From: Bradyrhizobium elkanii USDA 76
GTDB lineage: Bacteria > Pseudomonadota > Alphaproteobacteria > Rhizobiales > Xanthobacteraceae
Assembly (NCBI RefSeq): GCF_023278185.1
Contig: NZ_CP066356.1
Location: 2,720,001-2,784,000 of the forward strand
Direction of reading: 5' to 3'
DNA: 64,000 bases
This document shows positions 19,403 to 31,693 of this stretch, one piece after another. The translations under genes and the position numbers were made by a program. The notes below the pieces were generated by a model. It was given only the letters and a program-made list of their open reading frames with translations, was not told where the DNA came from and searched no databases. Each line of letters starts with the position of its first letter. Position 1 is the first letter of the stretch.

Positions 19403-19492
19403 ATGATCTTCGATTATTCGCTCGCCGGCCTCGTCTCGCTCGGCCTGCTGTTCTACCTCACCTACGCATTGCTGCGGCCCGAACGCTTCTAG
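19403..19492 (+). CDS. kdpF: KdpF, small subunit of the K+ pump
   Basis: A 29-residue single-helix peptide (MIFDYSLAGLVSLGLLFYL, ending LLRPERF). The LRPERF tail is typical of KdpF, which stabilises the KdpABC complex in the membrane. GGAGG is placed five bases before the ATG. It is followed by another tiny reading frame and then kdpA. Confidence 0.85.
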   Translation: MIFDYSLAGLVSLGLLFYLTYALLRPERF

Positions 19493-19502
19493 GCGGTCGG
19501 CG

Positions 19503-19607
19503 ATGCTTGCGCTTTGCACAATTCTGTTGGCCGACGCGGTGCTGACCGGGCTGTTGCTCGGCGTGTTCGCGTCGATGCTGCGCTTCGCTCCCATTCGAAA
19601 GGTTTGA
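19503..19607 (+). CDS. possible small membrane peptide between kdpF and kdpA, 34 aa
   Basis: The frame reads [20 protein letters not shown] and ends FAPIRKV, one predicted membrane helix with a basic C-terminus. It fits exactly between kdpF and kdpA (4 bp before kdpA). The ribosome-binding site is weak (GGCGGTCGGCG). It could be a real subunit, a coupling leader for kdpA, or chance. Confidence 0.4.
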   Translation: MLALCTILLADAVLTGLLLGVFASMLRFAPIRKV

Positions 19608-19611
19608 CGCA

Positions 19612-21315
19612 ATGACCGTCATCGGCTGGATTCAAATTATTCTGTTTTGCGCGATCGTTGCCGCGCTGGTCAAACCGCTCGGCTGGTACATGACCCGCGT
19701 GTTCAATGGCGAGCGCACCTTCCTGTCGCCCGTGCTGCGCCCGGTCGAGCTCGGCATCTACTGGGTCGGCGGCGTCGACGAGCGGCGCGAGCAGCACTGG
19801 CTGACCTATACGGTCGCCATGCTGCTGTTCCATGTCGGCGGCTTCGCCATCATCTACGGCCTGATGCGGCTGCAGGCGGTGCTGCCGTTCAATCCGGCCG
19901 GGCAGTCGGCGGTTGCCGAGGACCTCTCCTTCAACACCGCGATCTCCTTCATCACCAACACCAACTGGCAGAACTACGGCGGCGAGAGCACGCTGTCCTA
20001 TCTGGTCCAGATGCTGGGCCTGACCCACCAGAACTTCCTGTCGGCCGCTACCGGCATCGCGCTGGCGATGGCGCTGATCCGCGGCTTCACCCGCTCGTCG
20101 ATGCGCACCGTCGGCAATTTCTGGGTCGATGTCACCCGCTGCACGCTCTATGTGCTGCTGCCGATCTGCATCGTCTATGCGCTGTTCCTGGTTTGGCAGG
20201 GTATGCCGCAGACGCTTCACGCCTATATCGACGCCACCACGCTGGAGGGCGGCAAGCAGACCATCGCGCTCGGGCCTGTCGCCTCGCAGGTTGCGATCAA
20301 GATGCTCGGCACCAATGGTGGCGGCTTCTTCAACGCCAACGCCGCGCATCCCTTCGAGAACCCGACCGGGCTGTCGAACCTCGTGCAGATGGTCTCGATC
20401 TTCGCGCTCGGCGCCGCCATGACCAACGTGTTCGGCCGCATGGTCGGTAACGAGCGCCAGGGTTGGGCGATCTTCGCCGTGATGGGCATCCTGTTCGTCG
20501 CCGGCGTCACCGTCACCTATTGGGCGGAGGCCAACGGCACCTCGGCGCTGCACGCGCTCGGCCTCACCGGGGGCAACATGGAGGGCAAGGAGGTCCGCTT
20601 CGGCATCGTCGCGTCCTCGCTGTTTGCCGTGATCACCACCGCCGCCTCCTGCGGCGCGGTCAATGCGATGCATGACAGCTTCACCGCGCTCGGCGGCATG
20701 ATCCCGCTGATCAACATGCAGCTCGGCGAGATCATCGTCGGCGGCGTCGGCGCCGGCCTCTACGGGATGCTGCTGTTCGTCGTGCTGGCGATCTTCGTCG
20801 CCGGCCTGATGGTCGGCCGCACCCCGGAATACGTTGGCAAGAAGATCGAGGCGCGCGAAGTCAAGATGGCGATGCTCGCGATCCTGGTGTTGCCCTTGAT
20901 GTATCTCGGCTGGACCGCCGTTGGCGTGGTGTACCCGACCGCAGTCGCATCGATGGCCAATGCCGGCCCTCACGGCTTCAGCGAGGTACTCTACGCCTTC
21001 ACCTCGCAGACCGCCAACAACGGTTCGGCTTTCGCCGGCCTCACCGGCAATATTCTCTTCTACAATCTCGCCGGCGCATGCGCGATGTTCGTCGGCCGCT
21101 TCTTCATGATCGTACCGGCCATGGCCATCGCGGGATCGTTGGCGGAGAAGAAGACCCATCCGCCGTCGGCAGGGACGTTCCCGACGACTGGCGGGCTGTT
21201 CGTCGGCCTGGTCGTCGGCGTCATCCTGATCATCGGCGGTCTGACCTTCTTCCCGGCGCTGGCGCTCGGACCGATCGTCGAGCACCTCGCGATGAACGCC
21301 AACAACCTGTTCTGA
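19612..21315 (+). CDS. kdpA: potassium-transporting ATPase, K+-binding subunit KdpA
   Basis: A 567-residue channel-like subunit of the KdpFABC pump with ten membrane helices and four selectivity-filter-like loops. Seen here are [19 protein letters not shown], the [19 protein letters not shown] loop, [15 protein letters not shown] and [14 protein letters not shown], which are the four filter regions of the family. It selects K+ at very low external concentration. Length is as expected. It overlaps no gene and is followed 24 bp later by kdpB. Confidence 0.97.
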   Translation: MTVIGWIQIILFCAIVAALVKPLGWYMTRVFNGERTFLSPVLRPVELGIYWVGGVDERREQHWLTYTVAMLLFHVGGFAIIYGLMRLQAVLPFNPAGQSAVAEDLSFNTAISFITNTNWQNYGGESTLSYLVQMLGLTHQNFLSAATGIALAMALIRGFTRSSMRTVGNFWVDVTRCTLYVLLPICIVYALFLVWQGMPQTLHAYIDATTLEGGKQTIALGPVASQVAIKMLGTNGGGFFNANAAHPFENPTGLSNLVQMVSIFALGAAMTNVFGRMVGNERQGWAIFAVMGILFVAGVTVTYWAEANGTSALHALGLTGGNMEGKEVRFGIVASSLFAVITTAASCGAVNAMHDSFTALGGMIPLINMQLGEIIVGGVGAGLYGMLLFVVLAIFVAGLMVGRTPEYVGKKIEAREVKMAMLAILVLPLMYLGWTAVGVVYPTAVASMANAGPHGFSEVLYAFTSQTANNGSAFAGLTGNILFYNLAGACAMFVGRFFMIVPAMAIAGSLAEKKTHPPSAGTFPTTGGLFVGLVVGVILIIGGLTFFPALALGPIVEHLAMNANNLF

Positions 21316-21339
21316 TCGAATTAGATTGGAGTGACATCC

Positions 21340-23454
<2,115 letters not shown>

Positions 23455-23466
23455 GGAGCCGCAATC

Positions 23467-24072
23467 ATGCTGAAAGAAATCCGCCCCGCCATCCTCGTGC
23501 TGGTCCTGCTGAGCGCGATCACGGGCCTTGCCTATCCGCTCGCCATCACCGGGATCGCCGGCGTCATCTTCCCGCGGCAGGCACAAGGCAGCCTGATCGA
23601 GCAGGACGGCAAGGTGATCGGCTCCACCCTAATCGGGCAGGAATTCAAGGAAGACAAATACTTTCACGGCCGGCCGTCGGCAACGGTCGCGCCCGATCCG
23701 AACGACTCCACGAAGACCGTGCCGGCGCCTTATAACGCGGCCAATTCCGGCGGCTCCAACCTCGGTCCGACCAGCAAGGCGCTGAACGACCGGGTCAAGG
23801 AGGATGTCGAGAAGCTGAAGGCGGAGAACCCGTCCGCCAGCGTGCCGGTCGATCTCGTCACCACGTCGGGCAGCGGGCTCGATCCGGATATCTCGCCGGA
23901 CGCCGCGCTGTTCCAGGTGCCGCGGGTCGCCAAGGCGCGCAGCATGTCCGAGGACGCGGTGCGCGAGCTGGTGACGCAGAACACGCAAGGCCGCTTCGCC
24001 GGCGTCATCGGCGAGCCCCGCGTTAACGTTCTTGCGCTCAACCTGGCGCTCGACGCGGCAAACGCAAAATAG
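23467..24072 (+). CDS. kdpC: potassium-transporting ATPase subunit KdpC
   Basis: A 201-residue subunit with one N-terminal membrane helix and a periplasmic part. It has [19 protein letters not shown] and [14 protein letters not shown]; most KdpC proteins have His in place of the Asp in LDPHIS. It helps the assembly and ATP affinity of KdpFABC. It begins 12 bp after kdpB. Confidence 0.95.
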   Translation: MLKEIRPAILVLVLLSAITGLAYPLAITGIAGVIFPRQAQGSLIEQDGKVIGSTLIGQEFKEDKYFHGRPSATVAPDPNDSTKTVPAPYNAANSGGSNLGPTSKALNDRVKEDVEKLKAENPSASVPVDLVTTSGSGLDPDISPDAALFQVPRVAKARSMSEDAVRELVTQNTQGRFAGVIGEPRVNVLALNLALDAANAK

Positions 24073-24111
24073 GGGAGTAGGCTGTCTCTCGCAGGATGAC
24101 TATATTGCGGT

Positions 24112-26823
24112 ATGGCCAATCAGCGCGACCCTGACAAACGACCCTCGCCGGATGCGCTGCTGGAGGCGGCGCGCCGGGAGACCGATCGATCGGGCCGGTT
24201 GAAGATCTTCATCGGCGCCGCCCCCGGCGTCGGCAAGACCTACGAGATGCTCTCGAGCGCCCACGCCCGCCTCAAGGCGGGCGTCGACGTCGTGGTCGGC
24301 GTCGTCGAAACCCACGGACGGGCGGAGACGGAGGCCCTGCTCAAGGGCCTCGAAGTGATACCGCGCAAGCGGCTGGCTTATCGCGACCAGACGCTCGAAG
24401 AGATGGACCTCGATGCATTGATCGCGCGACGGCCGCAGCTCGCGCTGGTCGACGAGCTCGCCCATACCAATGCGCCGGGCAGCCGGCATCCCAAGCGCTA
24501 TCTCGACGTCGAGGAGTTGCTGTCGCACGGCATCGACGTCTACACCGCGATCAACATCCAGCACATCGAGAGCCTCAACGACGTCGTCGCGCAGATCACC
24601 CATGTGCGGGTGCGCGAGACGGTGCCCGACTCGGTGGTCGATCGCGCCGATGCGATCGAGCTGATCGACCTGACGCCCGACGATCTGATCCAGCGGCTCA
24701 AGGAGGGCAAGGTCTATGTGCCCAAGCAGGCCGAACGGGCGCTGGAACACTATTTCTCGCCGGGCAATCTGACCGCGCTGCGCGAGCTGGCGCTGCGCCG
24801 CACCGCCGAGCGGGTCGACGAGCAGCTGCTCAACCACATGCAGGCCAATGCGATCCAAGGGCCCTGGGCCGCCGGCGAGCGCATCCTGGTGTGCCTGAGC
24901 GAGGATCCGCGCGCGGCCGGCCTCGTGCGCTACACCAAGCGCCTCGCCGACCGGCTGCATGCGCAATGGACCGCGGTCAGCATCGAGACGCGGCGCAGCC
25001 TGCAGCTGAGCGACGAGCAGCGCGACCGGCTGGCCGACACCATGCGGCTCGCGGAATCGCTCGGCGGCGAGGCGCTGACGCTTCCCGGCGTCGGCCGCCG
25101 CATCGCCGACGACGTCATCGATTTCGCCCAGGCCAACAACGTCACCCAGATCATCATCGGCAAGTCGACGCGCTCGCGCTGGTTCGAGCTGACGCATGGA
25201 TCCGTGGTGCACGATCTGGTGCGGCGCGCCGGCAATATCAGCGTCAACGTGATCGCCGGCGACGAGTTGCCGGTCGGCAAGGCGGCGGTGCAGACCGCGC
25301 AGCGGCAGGAGCCGTTCAATCCGCGGCCCTATCTGATGGCGCTGCTGCTGGCGGCGCTCGGGCTCGGCGCGGCCAAGCTGATCCAGCCGTTTTTCGGCAT
25401 CGAGAATGTCGACCTCGTCTTCCTCACCGCCGTGGTCGGCGCCGCGGCGCGCTACGGCCTCGGGCCGTCGCTGCTGGCGAGCGTCGCGGCCTCGCTGTGC
25501 TACAACTTCTTCTTTCTGCCGCCGGTCTATACCTTCACCATCACCGACCCGACCAATGTCGCGGCGTTCTTCTTCTTCATGCTGATCGCGCTTCTGGTCT
25601 CCAATGTCGCGGCGCGGGTGCGCACCCAGGCCGACACCGCGATCAGCCGCGTCCGCACCACCGAATCGCTCTATGCCTTCAGCCGCAAGCTCGCCGGCAC
25701 CGCGACGCTGGACGACGTGTTGTGGGCGACCGCCTACCAGATCGCGCTGATGCTCAAGGTGCGCGTGGTGCTGCTGCTGCCGGAGGATGGGATGCTGACC
25801 GTCAAGAGCGGCTATCCGCCGGAGGATCAGCTCGATCAGGCCGATCTCGCCGCCGCCAACTGGGCCTGGGGCAACGATCGCCCGGCCGGCCGCGGCTCCG
25901 ACACGCTGCCCGGGGGAAAACGGCTGTTCCTGCCGATGCGCACCGGCCGCGGCCCGATCGGGGTGATCGGCATCGACGACGACCGCACCGGGCCCTTGCT
26001 GACGCCGGACCAGCGCCGGCTGCTCGATGCGCTGGTCGACCAGGGCGCGCTCGCGATCGAGCGGGTGCTGCTGGTCGAGGACATGGACCGCGTCAAGCGC
26101 ACGGTGGAATCCGACCGGCTGCGCGGCGCGCTCCTGACCTCGATCTCGCACGACCTCAAGACGCCGTTGGCCTCGGTGCTCGGCTCGGCCTCGGCGCTGC
26201 GCGACCTCGGCGCCAACCTGAGCGATGCGCAGAAGCACGATCTGCTCGCCACCGTGATCGACGAGTCCGAGCGGCTGAATCGGTTCATCGCCAATCTGCT
26301 CGACATGACCAAGCTGGAATCCGGCGCGATCGTGCCCAACACGGCGCGGCACGATGTCGGCGAGATCGTCGGCAGCGCGCTGCGCCGGGCGAGCAAGATC
26401 CTGGTGCATCACCGGGTGTCGCTGGAGCTCGCGGCCGACCTGCCGATGCTGGAGCTCGACGCCGTGCTGTTCGAGCAGGTGCTGTTCAACCTGCTCGACA
26501 ACGCCGCCAAATACGCCCCAGCGGACACCACGATCTCGATCCGCGGCGCCCGCGACCGCGACACGATCGCACTGCAGGTCCTCGATGAAGGCAACGGCAT
26601 TCCGGCCGCCGAGCTCGAAAGCGTGTTCGACAAGTTCTATCGCGCCGAAAAGGGCGACCATGTCCGCCCCGGCACCGGCCTCGGGCTTGCGATCTCGCGC
26701 GGCTTCGTCGAGGCGATGCGCGGCACGATCGCGGCGGCCAACCGCGCCGACCGCAGCGGCGCCGTCATCACCATCCGCCTGCCGATCCCCGCCGACACCA
26801 ACGCGCTGGACACTGCTGCATGA
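24112..26823 (+). CDS. kdpD: sensor histidine kinase KdpD
   Basis: A 903-residue membrane sensor. The N-terminal KdpD domain has a Walker A motif (GAAPGVGKTYEML) and is followed by a USP-like domain (about residues 250-370). Then come four closely packed membrane helices (around 400-500), a GAF domain, and a histidine kinase core with ISHDLKTPL and phosphorylated His680, and the ATP-binding N, G1 and G2 boxes (FNLLDNAAKYAP, GNGIP, GTGLGLAIS). It senses low K+ or turgor and phosphorylates KdpE. Its TGA stop overlaps the kdpE start codon. Confidence 0.96.
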   Translation: MANQRDPDKRPSPDALLEAARRETDRSGRLKIFIGAAPGVGKTYEMLSSAHARLKAGVDVVVGVVETHGRAETEALLKGLEVIPRKRLAYRDQTLEEMDLDALIARRPQLALVDELAHTNAPGSRHPKRYLDVEELLSHGIDVYTAINIQHIESLNDVVAQITHVRVRETVPDSVVDRADAIELIDLTPDDLIQRLKEGKVYVPKQAERALEHYFSPGNLTALRELALRRTAERVDEQLLNHMQANAIQGPWAAGERILVCLSEDPRAAGLVRYTKRLADRLHAQWTAVSIETRRSLQLSDEQRDRLADTMRLAESLGGEALTLPGVGRRIADDVIDFAQANNVTQIIIGKSTRSRWFELTHGSVVHDLVRRAGNISVNVIAGDELPVGKAAVQTAQRQEPFNPRPYLMALLLAALGLGAAKLIQPFFGIENVDLVFLTAVVGAAARYGLGPSLLASVAASLCYNFFFLPPVYTFTITDPTNVAAFFFFMLIALLVSNVAARVRTQADTAISRVRTTESLYAFSRKLAGTATLDDVLWATAYQIALMLKVRVVLLLPEDGMLTVKSGYPPEDQLDQADLAAANWAWGNDRPAGRGSDTLPGGKRLFLPMRTGRGPIGVIGIDDDRTGPLLTPDQRRLLDALVDQGALAIERVLLVEDMDRVKRTVESDRLRGALLTSISHDLKTPLASVLGSASALRDLGANLSDAQKHDLLATVIDESERLNRFIANLLDMTKLESGAIVPNTARHDVGEIVGSALRRASKILVHHRVSLELAADLPMLELDAVLFEQVLFNLLDNAAKYAPADTTISIRGARDRDTIALQVLDEGNGIPAAELESVFDKFYRAEKGDHVRPGTGLGLAISRGFVEAMRGTIAAANRADRSGAVITIRLPIPADTNALDTAA

Positions 26824-27509
26824 ACGCCACGCCGATCAAGGTCCTGATCATCGACGACGAGCCGCCGATCCGCAAGCTGCTGCGGATGGGACTGAGCACG
26901 CAGGGCTACGACATTCTCGAGGCATCCAACGGCAAGCTGGCGCTGGAGATGCTGGCCGAGGGGCCGGCGCTGATCATCCTCGACCTCGGCTTACCCGACA
27001 TCCAGGGCCACGATCTCCTGCGCATGATCCGCGGCCGCAACGAGAGCGTGCCGATCGTGGTGCTGTCGAGCCGCGGCGACGAGGCCGGCAAGGTGCAGGC
27101 GCTCGACCTCGGCGCCGACGATTATCTGACCAAGCCGTTCGGCATGGACGAATTGCTGGCGCGGTTGCGCGCGGCGCTGCGGCACCAGTTGCAGGTGCAG
27201 GGCGAGCGGCCGGTGTTCCGCTCCGGCGATCTCTCGGTCGACCTGGTGCGCCGGATCGTCAAGGTCGGCGACAGGGAGATCAAGCTGTCGCCGAAGGAAT
27301 ATGACCTGTTGCGCGTGCTGGTGCAGCATGCCGGCAAGGTGCTGACCCACCGCTTCCTCTTGAAGGAATTGTGGGACGAGCTGACCGACGCGCAATATCT
27401 GCGGGTCTATGTGCGCCAGCTTCGCCAGAAGATCGAGGCCGACCCCGAGCGTCCGCAATTCGTGCTGACCGAGACCGGCATCGGCTATCGGCTGCGCGCG
27501 GCGGACTGA
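26820..27509 (+). CDS. kdpE: response regulator KdpE
   Basis: A 229-residue OmpR/PhoB-type regulator. The receiver domain has the acidic pocket IIDDEPP, the phospho-acceptor Asp55 in ILDLGLPD and Lys in LTKPFG. The C-terminal winged-helix DNA-binding domain starts near SPKEYDLLRVLVQHAGKV and ends with LRQKIEADPERP...GIGYRL. It would activate kdpFABC at low potassium. The start overlaps kdpD by four bases, so translation is probably coupled. Confidence 0.95.
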   Translation: MNATPIKVLIIDDEPPIRKLLRMGLSTQGYDILEASNGKLALEMLAEGPALIILDLGLPDIQGHDLLRMIRGRNESVPIVVLSSRGDEAGKVQALDLGADDYLTKPFGMDELLARLRAALRHQLQVQGERPVFRSGDLSVDLVRRIVKVGDREIKLSPKEYDLLRVLVQHAGKVLTHRFLLKELWDELTDAQYLRVYVRQLRQKIEADPERPQFVLTETGIGYRLRAAD

Positions 27510-27512
27510 CAT

Positions 27513-27578
27513 GTAGCCCGGATGAGCGAAGCGATATCCGGGGCATCTCCCGCATGTCGCTGCGCTCATGCGGGCTAC
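27513..27578. repeat. imperfect palindromic repeat after kdpE
   Basis: Arms of 31 bases, GTAGCCCGGATGAGCGAAGC... and its near reverse complement ...GCTCATGCGGGCTAC, are joined by CATC, with about five mismatches. It is of a widely spread Bradyrhizobium REP type and may terminate the kdp operon. Confidence 0.75.
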
Positions 27579-27657
27579 GTTGGTGCCGTCGCCCGACGAC
27601 ACCAAACGGAACTTTCGCTGCCATCGAGGCTTGTTTTCCGTTAGCGGGAGACAACCC

Positions 27658-27900
27658 ATGGCAAGGAAGTATTCGCGGAAGGCATCGCGCGATGTCGAGC
27701 GCGCGATGAAGAAACGCAAGGCCGGCACGCTGCGCAGCGGCCGGTCCAAGAAGAAGGTGAAGAGCCGCAAGCAGGCGATCGCGATCGGGCTATCCGAGGC
27801 GCGTGCCAAGGGGCGGAAGGTGCCGAAGAAGGCGTCCAAGAAGAAGACGGCGAAGAAGCGCAAGACTGCCAAGAAGCGGAAGAGCTCGAAGAAGAAGTAG
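27658..27900 (+). CDS. DUF6496 lysine-rich small protein, 80 aa
   Basis: A very basic protein: MARKYSRKASRDVERAM, then SRKQAIAIGLSEARAKG and a C-terminal half made of KKxxKKRK repeats resembling the histone H1 tail. The AIAIGLSEAR motif is characteristic of DUF6496. The basic tail suggests DNA or RNA binding. GCGGGAG is seven bases before the ATG. It stands alone after kdpE and is convergent with ku. Confidence 0.85.
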   Translation: MARKYSRKASRDVERAMKKRKAGTLRSGRSKKKVKSRKQAIAIGLSEARAKGRKVPKKASKKKTAKKRKTAKKRKSSKKK

Positions 27901-27919
27901 CGGACGAGTTGCATCCATC

Positions 27920-28005
27920 CGTCATTGCGAGGAGCGTAGCGACGAAGCAATCCATCCCTCCGCGTATGTGGAGAGATGGATTGCTTCGCTGCGCTCGCAA
28001 GGACG
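27920..28005. repeat. long inverted repeat between convergent genes
   Basis: CGTCATTGCGAGGAGCGTAG through GAAGCAATCCAT pairs with ATGGATTGCTTCGCTGCGCTC through AAGGACG. The arms are about 30-36 bp with a few mismatches and a 19-bp spacer. It is a frequent Bradyrhizobium palindrome, and probably acts as terminator for DUF6496 and ku. Confidence 0.75.
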
Positions 28006-28012
28006 AGAGATC

Positions 28013-28900
28013 TCACCCCGCCTTGCGTCGCCGCGCGCTTGACCGGTGCGCCTTCTTGGCGGCGCGGCGATGCGCGGTCGGGCGGCGTGCGGTGGAGCGC
28101 GAGCGCCTTGCGCCGCTCTTGCCGCCTTTCAGGCTCTGCTGCAGCGCGTCCATCAGGCTCACGACGTTGCTTGGCTTCTCCTCGCGCTCGGCGGCCTTGA
28201 TCGGCTTGCCGGCCGCCTTGCGGCGGACCAGGGCCTTCAGCGCGGTCTCATACTCGTCCTTGAATTTCCACGGATCGAAATGCGCAGCCTTGCTGTCGAG
28301 GATATGGCCGGCGAGCTCGATCATGTCTTTCGTGACCTTCGGGCTCTTGATGTCGTCGAAATAATCGTCGGCATCGCGCAGCTCGTAGGGGTAGCGCAAG
28401 GTGGTGCCGAGCATACCCTTGTCGAGCGGCTCGATCGCGATCACATGCTCGCGGTTGGTCAGCACGATCCGCGCCAGCGCGACGCGGTCCTGATCCTTCA
28501 TGGCATCGCGGATCACCGCGAACGCGTCGACGCCGGCCTTGCCGTCGGGCCTGATGTAATAGGGATGGTCGAGATAGCGCTTGTCGATCTCGCCCTCGGG
28601 CACGAAGCTGTCGATGTCGATGGTATGGTTGCTCTCGATCTGGACCGCTTCGAGTTCGTCCTTCTCGATCTCGACATATTTGCCCTTGCTGACCTCGTAG
28701 CCGCGGCCCTTCTGGTCGCCCTCGACAACGTCGCCGGTCTCGGTATCGACCATCTGCTGCTTCAGCCGGTTGCCGGTCTCCCGGTTGATCATGTGGAAGC
28801 GGGTCTTCTCGACCGCGGTCGAGGCCGGGTAGAGCGCCACCGGGCATGACACCAGCGAGAGCTTGAGCGTGCCTTTCCAGTAGGCGCGGGGAGCGGCCAT
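28013..28900 (-). CDS. ku: non-homologous end joining protein Ku
   Basis: A 295-residue Ku that encircles DNA ends and recruits LigD to repair double-strand breaks. The Ku domain covers about residues 1-255, with WKGTLKLSLVSCPVALYPA and FHMINRETGNRLKQQMVD at its start and ALARIVLTNREHVIAIEP in the middle. The tail (about 260-295) is rich in Arg/Lys and Ser, typical of extended bacterial Ku and probably DNA-binding. The start at 28900 has GGAGG upstream. A perfect EcfG-type promoter lies at 28934-28958. It diverges from ligD. Confidence 0.95.
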   Translation of the reverse strand: MAAPRAYWKGTLKLSLVSCPVALYPASTAVEKTRFHMINRETGNRLKQQMVDTETGDVVEGDQKGRGYEVSKGKYVEIEKDELEAVQIESNHTIDIDSFVPEGEIDKRYLDHPYYIRPDGKAGVDAFAVIRDAMKDQDRVALARIVLTNREHVIAIEPLDKGMLGTTLRYPYELRDADDYFDDIKSPKVTKDMIELAGHILDSKAAHFDPWKFKDEYETALKALVRRKAAGKPIKAAEREEKPSNVVSLMDALQQSLKGGKSGARRSRSTARRPTAHRRAAKKAHRSSARRRKAG

Positions 28901-28925
28901 GATCGCCTCCAAACAGCTTGAGTTT

Positions 28926-28950
28926 GGAACTTGAACGGATACCGTGGGTT
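28926..28950 (+). promoter_or_regulatory. EcfG-type promoter, near match, before ligD
   Basis: GGAAC at 28926-28930, a 16-base spacer and GGTT at 28947-28950 on the plus strand. The consensus is GGAAC-N16/17-CGTT, so the -10 has one mismatch. It overlaps the ku promoter on the other strand. Confidence 0.5.
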
Positions 28951-28958
28951 TTGGTTCC
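28934..28958 (-). promoter_or_regulatory. EcfG-type promoter of ku, perfect match
   Basis: On the minus strand, GGAAC (28958-28954), a 16-base spacer and CGTT (28937-28934). This fits the general stress sigma factor EcfG consensus of Alphaproteobacteria (GGAAC-N16/17-CGTT). The ku start codon is about 34 bases downstream. Confidence 0.7.
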
Positions 28959-29016
28959 TGATGGCCGCACGGAGGCGGCGGCCGTCGTTTGCGCCGAGGG
29001 TTTTCCGAGGTTTGTT

Positions 29017-31656
29017 GTGTCGCTGAGAAACCTGTCCACCTATCGCAAGAAGCGCGACTTCGAGAAGACCAGCGAGCCGTCGGGCGACGTCAAGGTCGCA
29101 CCCAGCAAGCAGCGGCGCTTCGTCATCCAGAAGCACGACGCGACGCGGCTGCATTACGATCTGCGGCTCGAATTCGACGGCGTCTTCAAGTCCTGGGCGG
29201 TGACGCGCGGGCCGTCGCTCGATCCGCATGACAAGCGGCTGGCGGTCGAGGTCGAGGATCATCCGCTCGACTATGGCGATTTCGAAGGCACCATTCCCGA
29301 AGGCCAGTATGGCGGCGGCACGGTGCAGCTGTGGGATCGCGGCACCTGGGAATCGGACGATCCCGAGCGCGGCTTCAGAAAGGGCGACCTGAAGTTCACG
29401 CTCGAGGGCGACAAGCTGCACGGCAGCTGGGTGCTGGTGCGGATGAAGGGGGACCGTTTCGGCGGCAAGCGCACCAACTGGCTCCTGATCAAGCACCGCG
29501 ACGAATATGCCGTTGACGGCAACGGCGAGGAGATCCTCGACGACGACCGTTCGGTCGCCTCCGGACGCTCGATGGCGCAGATCGCGGCCGGCAAGGGCCG
29601 GGCGCCGAAGCCGTTCATGCTGGCCAAGGGCAACGGCAAGGCCAAAGCTGACGCGGTCTGGCAGTCCAACCACGGCATGGCCGCGGACGCGCGTGCCAGG
29701 ACCAAGGCGCCTGCGCCCAAGGAGCGGCTGAAAGTGGCGCGGCAGGCGAAACCGAAGCAGGTATCGGAGATGCCTGATTTCGTCGCGCCACAGCTGTGCC
29801 GGGCCGTCGAAGCGCCGCCCGGCGGCGCCGGCTGGTGCCATGAGATCAAGTTCGACGGCTACCGCGTGCAGCTCCGTGTCGAAGACGGCGAGGCCGTGCT
29901 GAAGACGCGCAAGGGGCTCGACTGGACCGCCAAGTTCGGCGCGATCGTGAAGGAGGCGGAGAAGCTGCCCAACGCGCTGATCGATGGCGAGATCGTCGCG
30001 CTCGACAAGTACGGCACGCCGCATTTTTCGACTCTGCAGGCCGCGCTCTCCGACGGCCAGACGGATCGGCTGATCTTCTACGCGTTCGACCTGCTGTTCG
30101 CCGGTACCGAAGATCTTCGCCCGCTGCCGCTCATCGAGCGCAAGGCGCGGCTGAAGAAGCTGCTCGCCGTGCGCAAGAATAACCCTTTGATCCGCTACGT
30201 CGAGCATTTCGAGGAAAGCGGCGAGACCGTGCTGGATTCGGCCCGCAAGCTCGACCTCGAAGGCATCGTCTCCAAGCGGCTGGACAGGCCCTACCGCTCC
30301 GGCCGGTCGGATGATTGGACCAAGGCGAAGGTTCGCGCCGGCCATGAGGTGGTGCTCGGCGGCTGGAAGACCACCAACGGCAAATTCCGCTCGCTGATGG
30401 CGGGCGTCTATCGCGGCGATCATCTGGCGTTTGTCGGCATCGTCGGCACGGGCTTCGGCCAGGACACGGTCCGCCGCATCATGCCGGCGCTGAAGGCGGC
30501 GGAGGCGGACAAGAGCCCGTTCGGCGGCAAGGACGCGCCGAAGAAGATCCGCGACGTGCACTGGCTGAAGCCGGAGCTGGTCGCCGAAATCGAATTCGCC
30601 GGCTGGACCGATGCCGGAAATATCCGCCAGGCCGCCTTCAAGGGCCTGCGCCAGGACAAGCCGGCGCACGAGGTCGTGGCCGAGCGGCCGGTTGTAACCA
30701 AAGTGGTGAAGCCGATGGCCAAGGGCGTGGCGAAGAAGGGCACCGGGAAGGCGTCCAGCGAGGTGATGGGCGTCGTCATCTCGCATCCGGACAAGGCGCT
30801 GTGGCCTGATGCGGGCGATGGCGAGCCGGTGACCAAGCTCGACCTCGCCAACTATTTCGAGGCGGTCGGCGAATGGATGATCTCCTATCTCAAAGGTCGG
30901 CCGTGCTCGATCGTGCGTGCGCCCGACGGCATCAAGGGCGAGACCTTCTTCCAGCGTCATGCGATGGCCGGCACGTCGAAACTGCTCAAGCTTGCGAAGG
31001 TCTCGGGCGACCGCAAACCCTATCTGCAGATCGACCAGGTCGAGGGCCTGGCGGCGGTTGCGCAGGCCGGCGGCCTCGAACTGCATCCCTGGAATTGCGC
31101 GCCCGATGCCTATGACACGCCGGGCCGGCTGGTGTTCGATCTCGATCCCGCGCCCGATGTCGCGTTCGCCGACGTGATCGACGCCGCCAAGGACATGCGG
31201 CAGCGGCTGACCGCGGTCGGCCTCGAAAGCTTCTGCAAGACCACCGGCGGCAAGGGGCTGCACGTCGTCGCACCGCTGCTCGCAGGCAGCAGGGACAAGG
31301 TGACGTGGAAGGAGGCCAAGGCGTTCGCGCAGGCGGTCTGCCAGTGGATGGCCCAGGACGATCCCGAGCGCTATCTGATCAACATGTCCAAGGCCAAGCG
31401 CACGGGAAAGATCTTCCTCGACTATTTGCGCAACGACAGGATGTCGACGGCGGTCGCGGTGTTGTCGCCGCGGGCGCGTCCGGGAGCGACGGTGTCGATG
31501 CCGTTGACCTGGCCGCAGCTGCGCGGTGATCTCGATCCGAAGAAATTCACGCTACGCACCGTGCCGGCCTTGCTCGCCAAGACGAAAGCCTGGGATGGCT
31601 ACGAGGACGCAGCGTCGTCGATCAAGTCGGCGATGAAGAAGCTCGCGGCGCAGTAG
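29017..31656 (+). CDS. ligD: DNA ligase D (PE-LIG-POL order)
   Basis: An 879-residue multi-domain end-joining enzyme. Residues about 10-170 form the 3'-phosphoesterase domain ([16 protein letters not shown]). The ATP-dependent ligase domain has the motif-I lysine Lys278 in EIKFDGYR, and LEGIVSKRL. The polymerase domain occupies the C-terminal third, with metal-binding acids 708 and 710 in FDLDPAP and GGKGLHVV. This order is that of Pseudomonas LigD rather than Mycobacterium. A GTG at 29017 is chosen as start because GAGG lies just before it; a TTG at 28918 is possible but would include promoter sequence. It ligates ends bound by Ku. Confidence 0.93.
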   Translation: MSLRNLSTYRKKRDFEKTSEPSGDVKVAPSKQRRFVIQKHDATRLHYDLRLEFDGVFKSWAVTRGPSLDPHDKRLAVEVEDHPLDYGDFEGTIPEGQYGGGTVQLWDRGTWESDDPERGFRKGDLKFTLEGDKLHGSWVLVRMKGDRFGGKRTNWLLIKHRDEYAVDGNGEEILDDDRSVASGRSMAQIAAGKGRAPKPFMLAKGNGKAKADAVWQSNHGMAADARARTKAPAPKERLKVARQAKPKQVSEMPDFVAPQLCRAVEAPPGGAGWCHEIKFDGYRVQLRVEDGEAVLKTRKGLDWTAKFGAIVKEAEKLPNALIDGEIVALDKYGTPHFSTLQAALSDGQTDRLIFYAFDLLFAGTEDLRPLPLIERKARLKKLLAVRKNNPLIRYVEHFEESGETVLDSARKLDLEGIVSKRLDRPYRSGRSDDWTKAKVRAGHEVVLGGWKTTNGKFRSLMAGVYRGDHLAFVGIVGTGFGQDTVRRIMPALKAAEADKSPFGGKDAPKKIRDVHWLKPELVAEIEFAGWTDAGNIRQAAFKGLRQDKPAHEVVAERPVVTKVVKPMAKGVAKKGTGKASSEVMGVVISHPDKALWPDAGDGEPVTKLDLANYFEAVGEWMISYLKGRPCSIVRAPDGIKGETFFQRHAMAGTSKLLKLAKVSGDRKPYLQIDQVEGLAAVAQAGGLELHPWNCAPDAYDTPGRLVFDLDPAPDVAFADVIDAAKDMRQRLTAVGLESFCKTTGGKGLHVVAPLLAGSRDKVTWKEAKAFAQAVCQWMAQDDPERYLINMSKAKRTGKIFLDYLRNDRMSTAVAVLSPRARPGATVSMPLTWPQLRGDLDPKKFTLRTVPALLAKTKAWDGYEDAASSIKSAMKKLAAQ

Positions 31657-31693
31657 AAACTGTTGGGCAAGCTCGTGCCGCCGGGCTTGGTTC

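Noticed and set aside
24100..26661. Long minus-strand open frame opposite kdpD
   Set aside because: Antisense shadow of kdpD codon usage; no protein features.
27603..27650. GGAAC before the DUF6496 gene as an EcfG-type promoter
   Set aside because: The next GTT is 20 bases away and not at the 16/17 spacing; no CGTT at the right place.
27568..27657. Longer N-terminal version of the DUF6496 protein
   Set aside because: The extension overlaps the palindromic repeat and lacks a ribosome-binding site; the ATG at 27658 has a good one.
28918..29016. TTG start for ligD giving a 33-residue extension
   Set aside because: It would translate through the promoter elements and lacks family similarity; GTG at 29017 has GAGG upstream.
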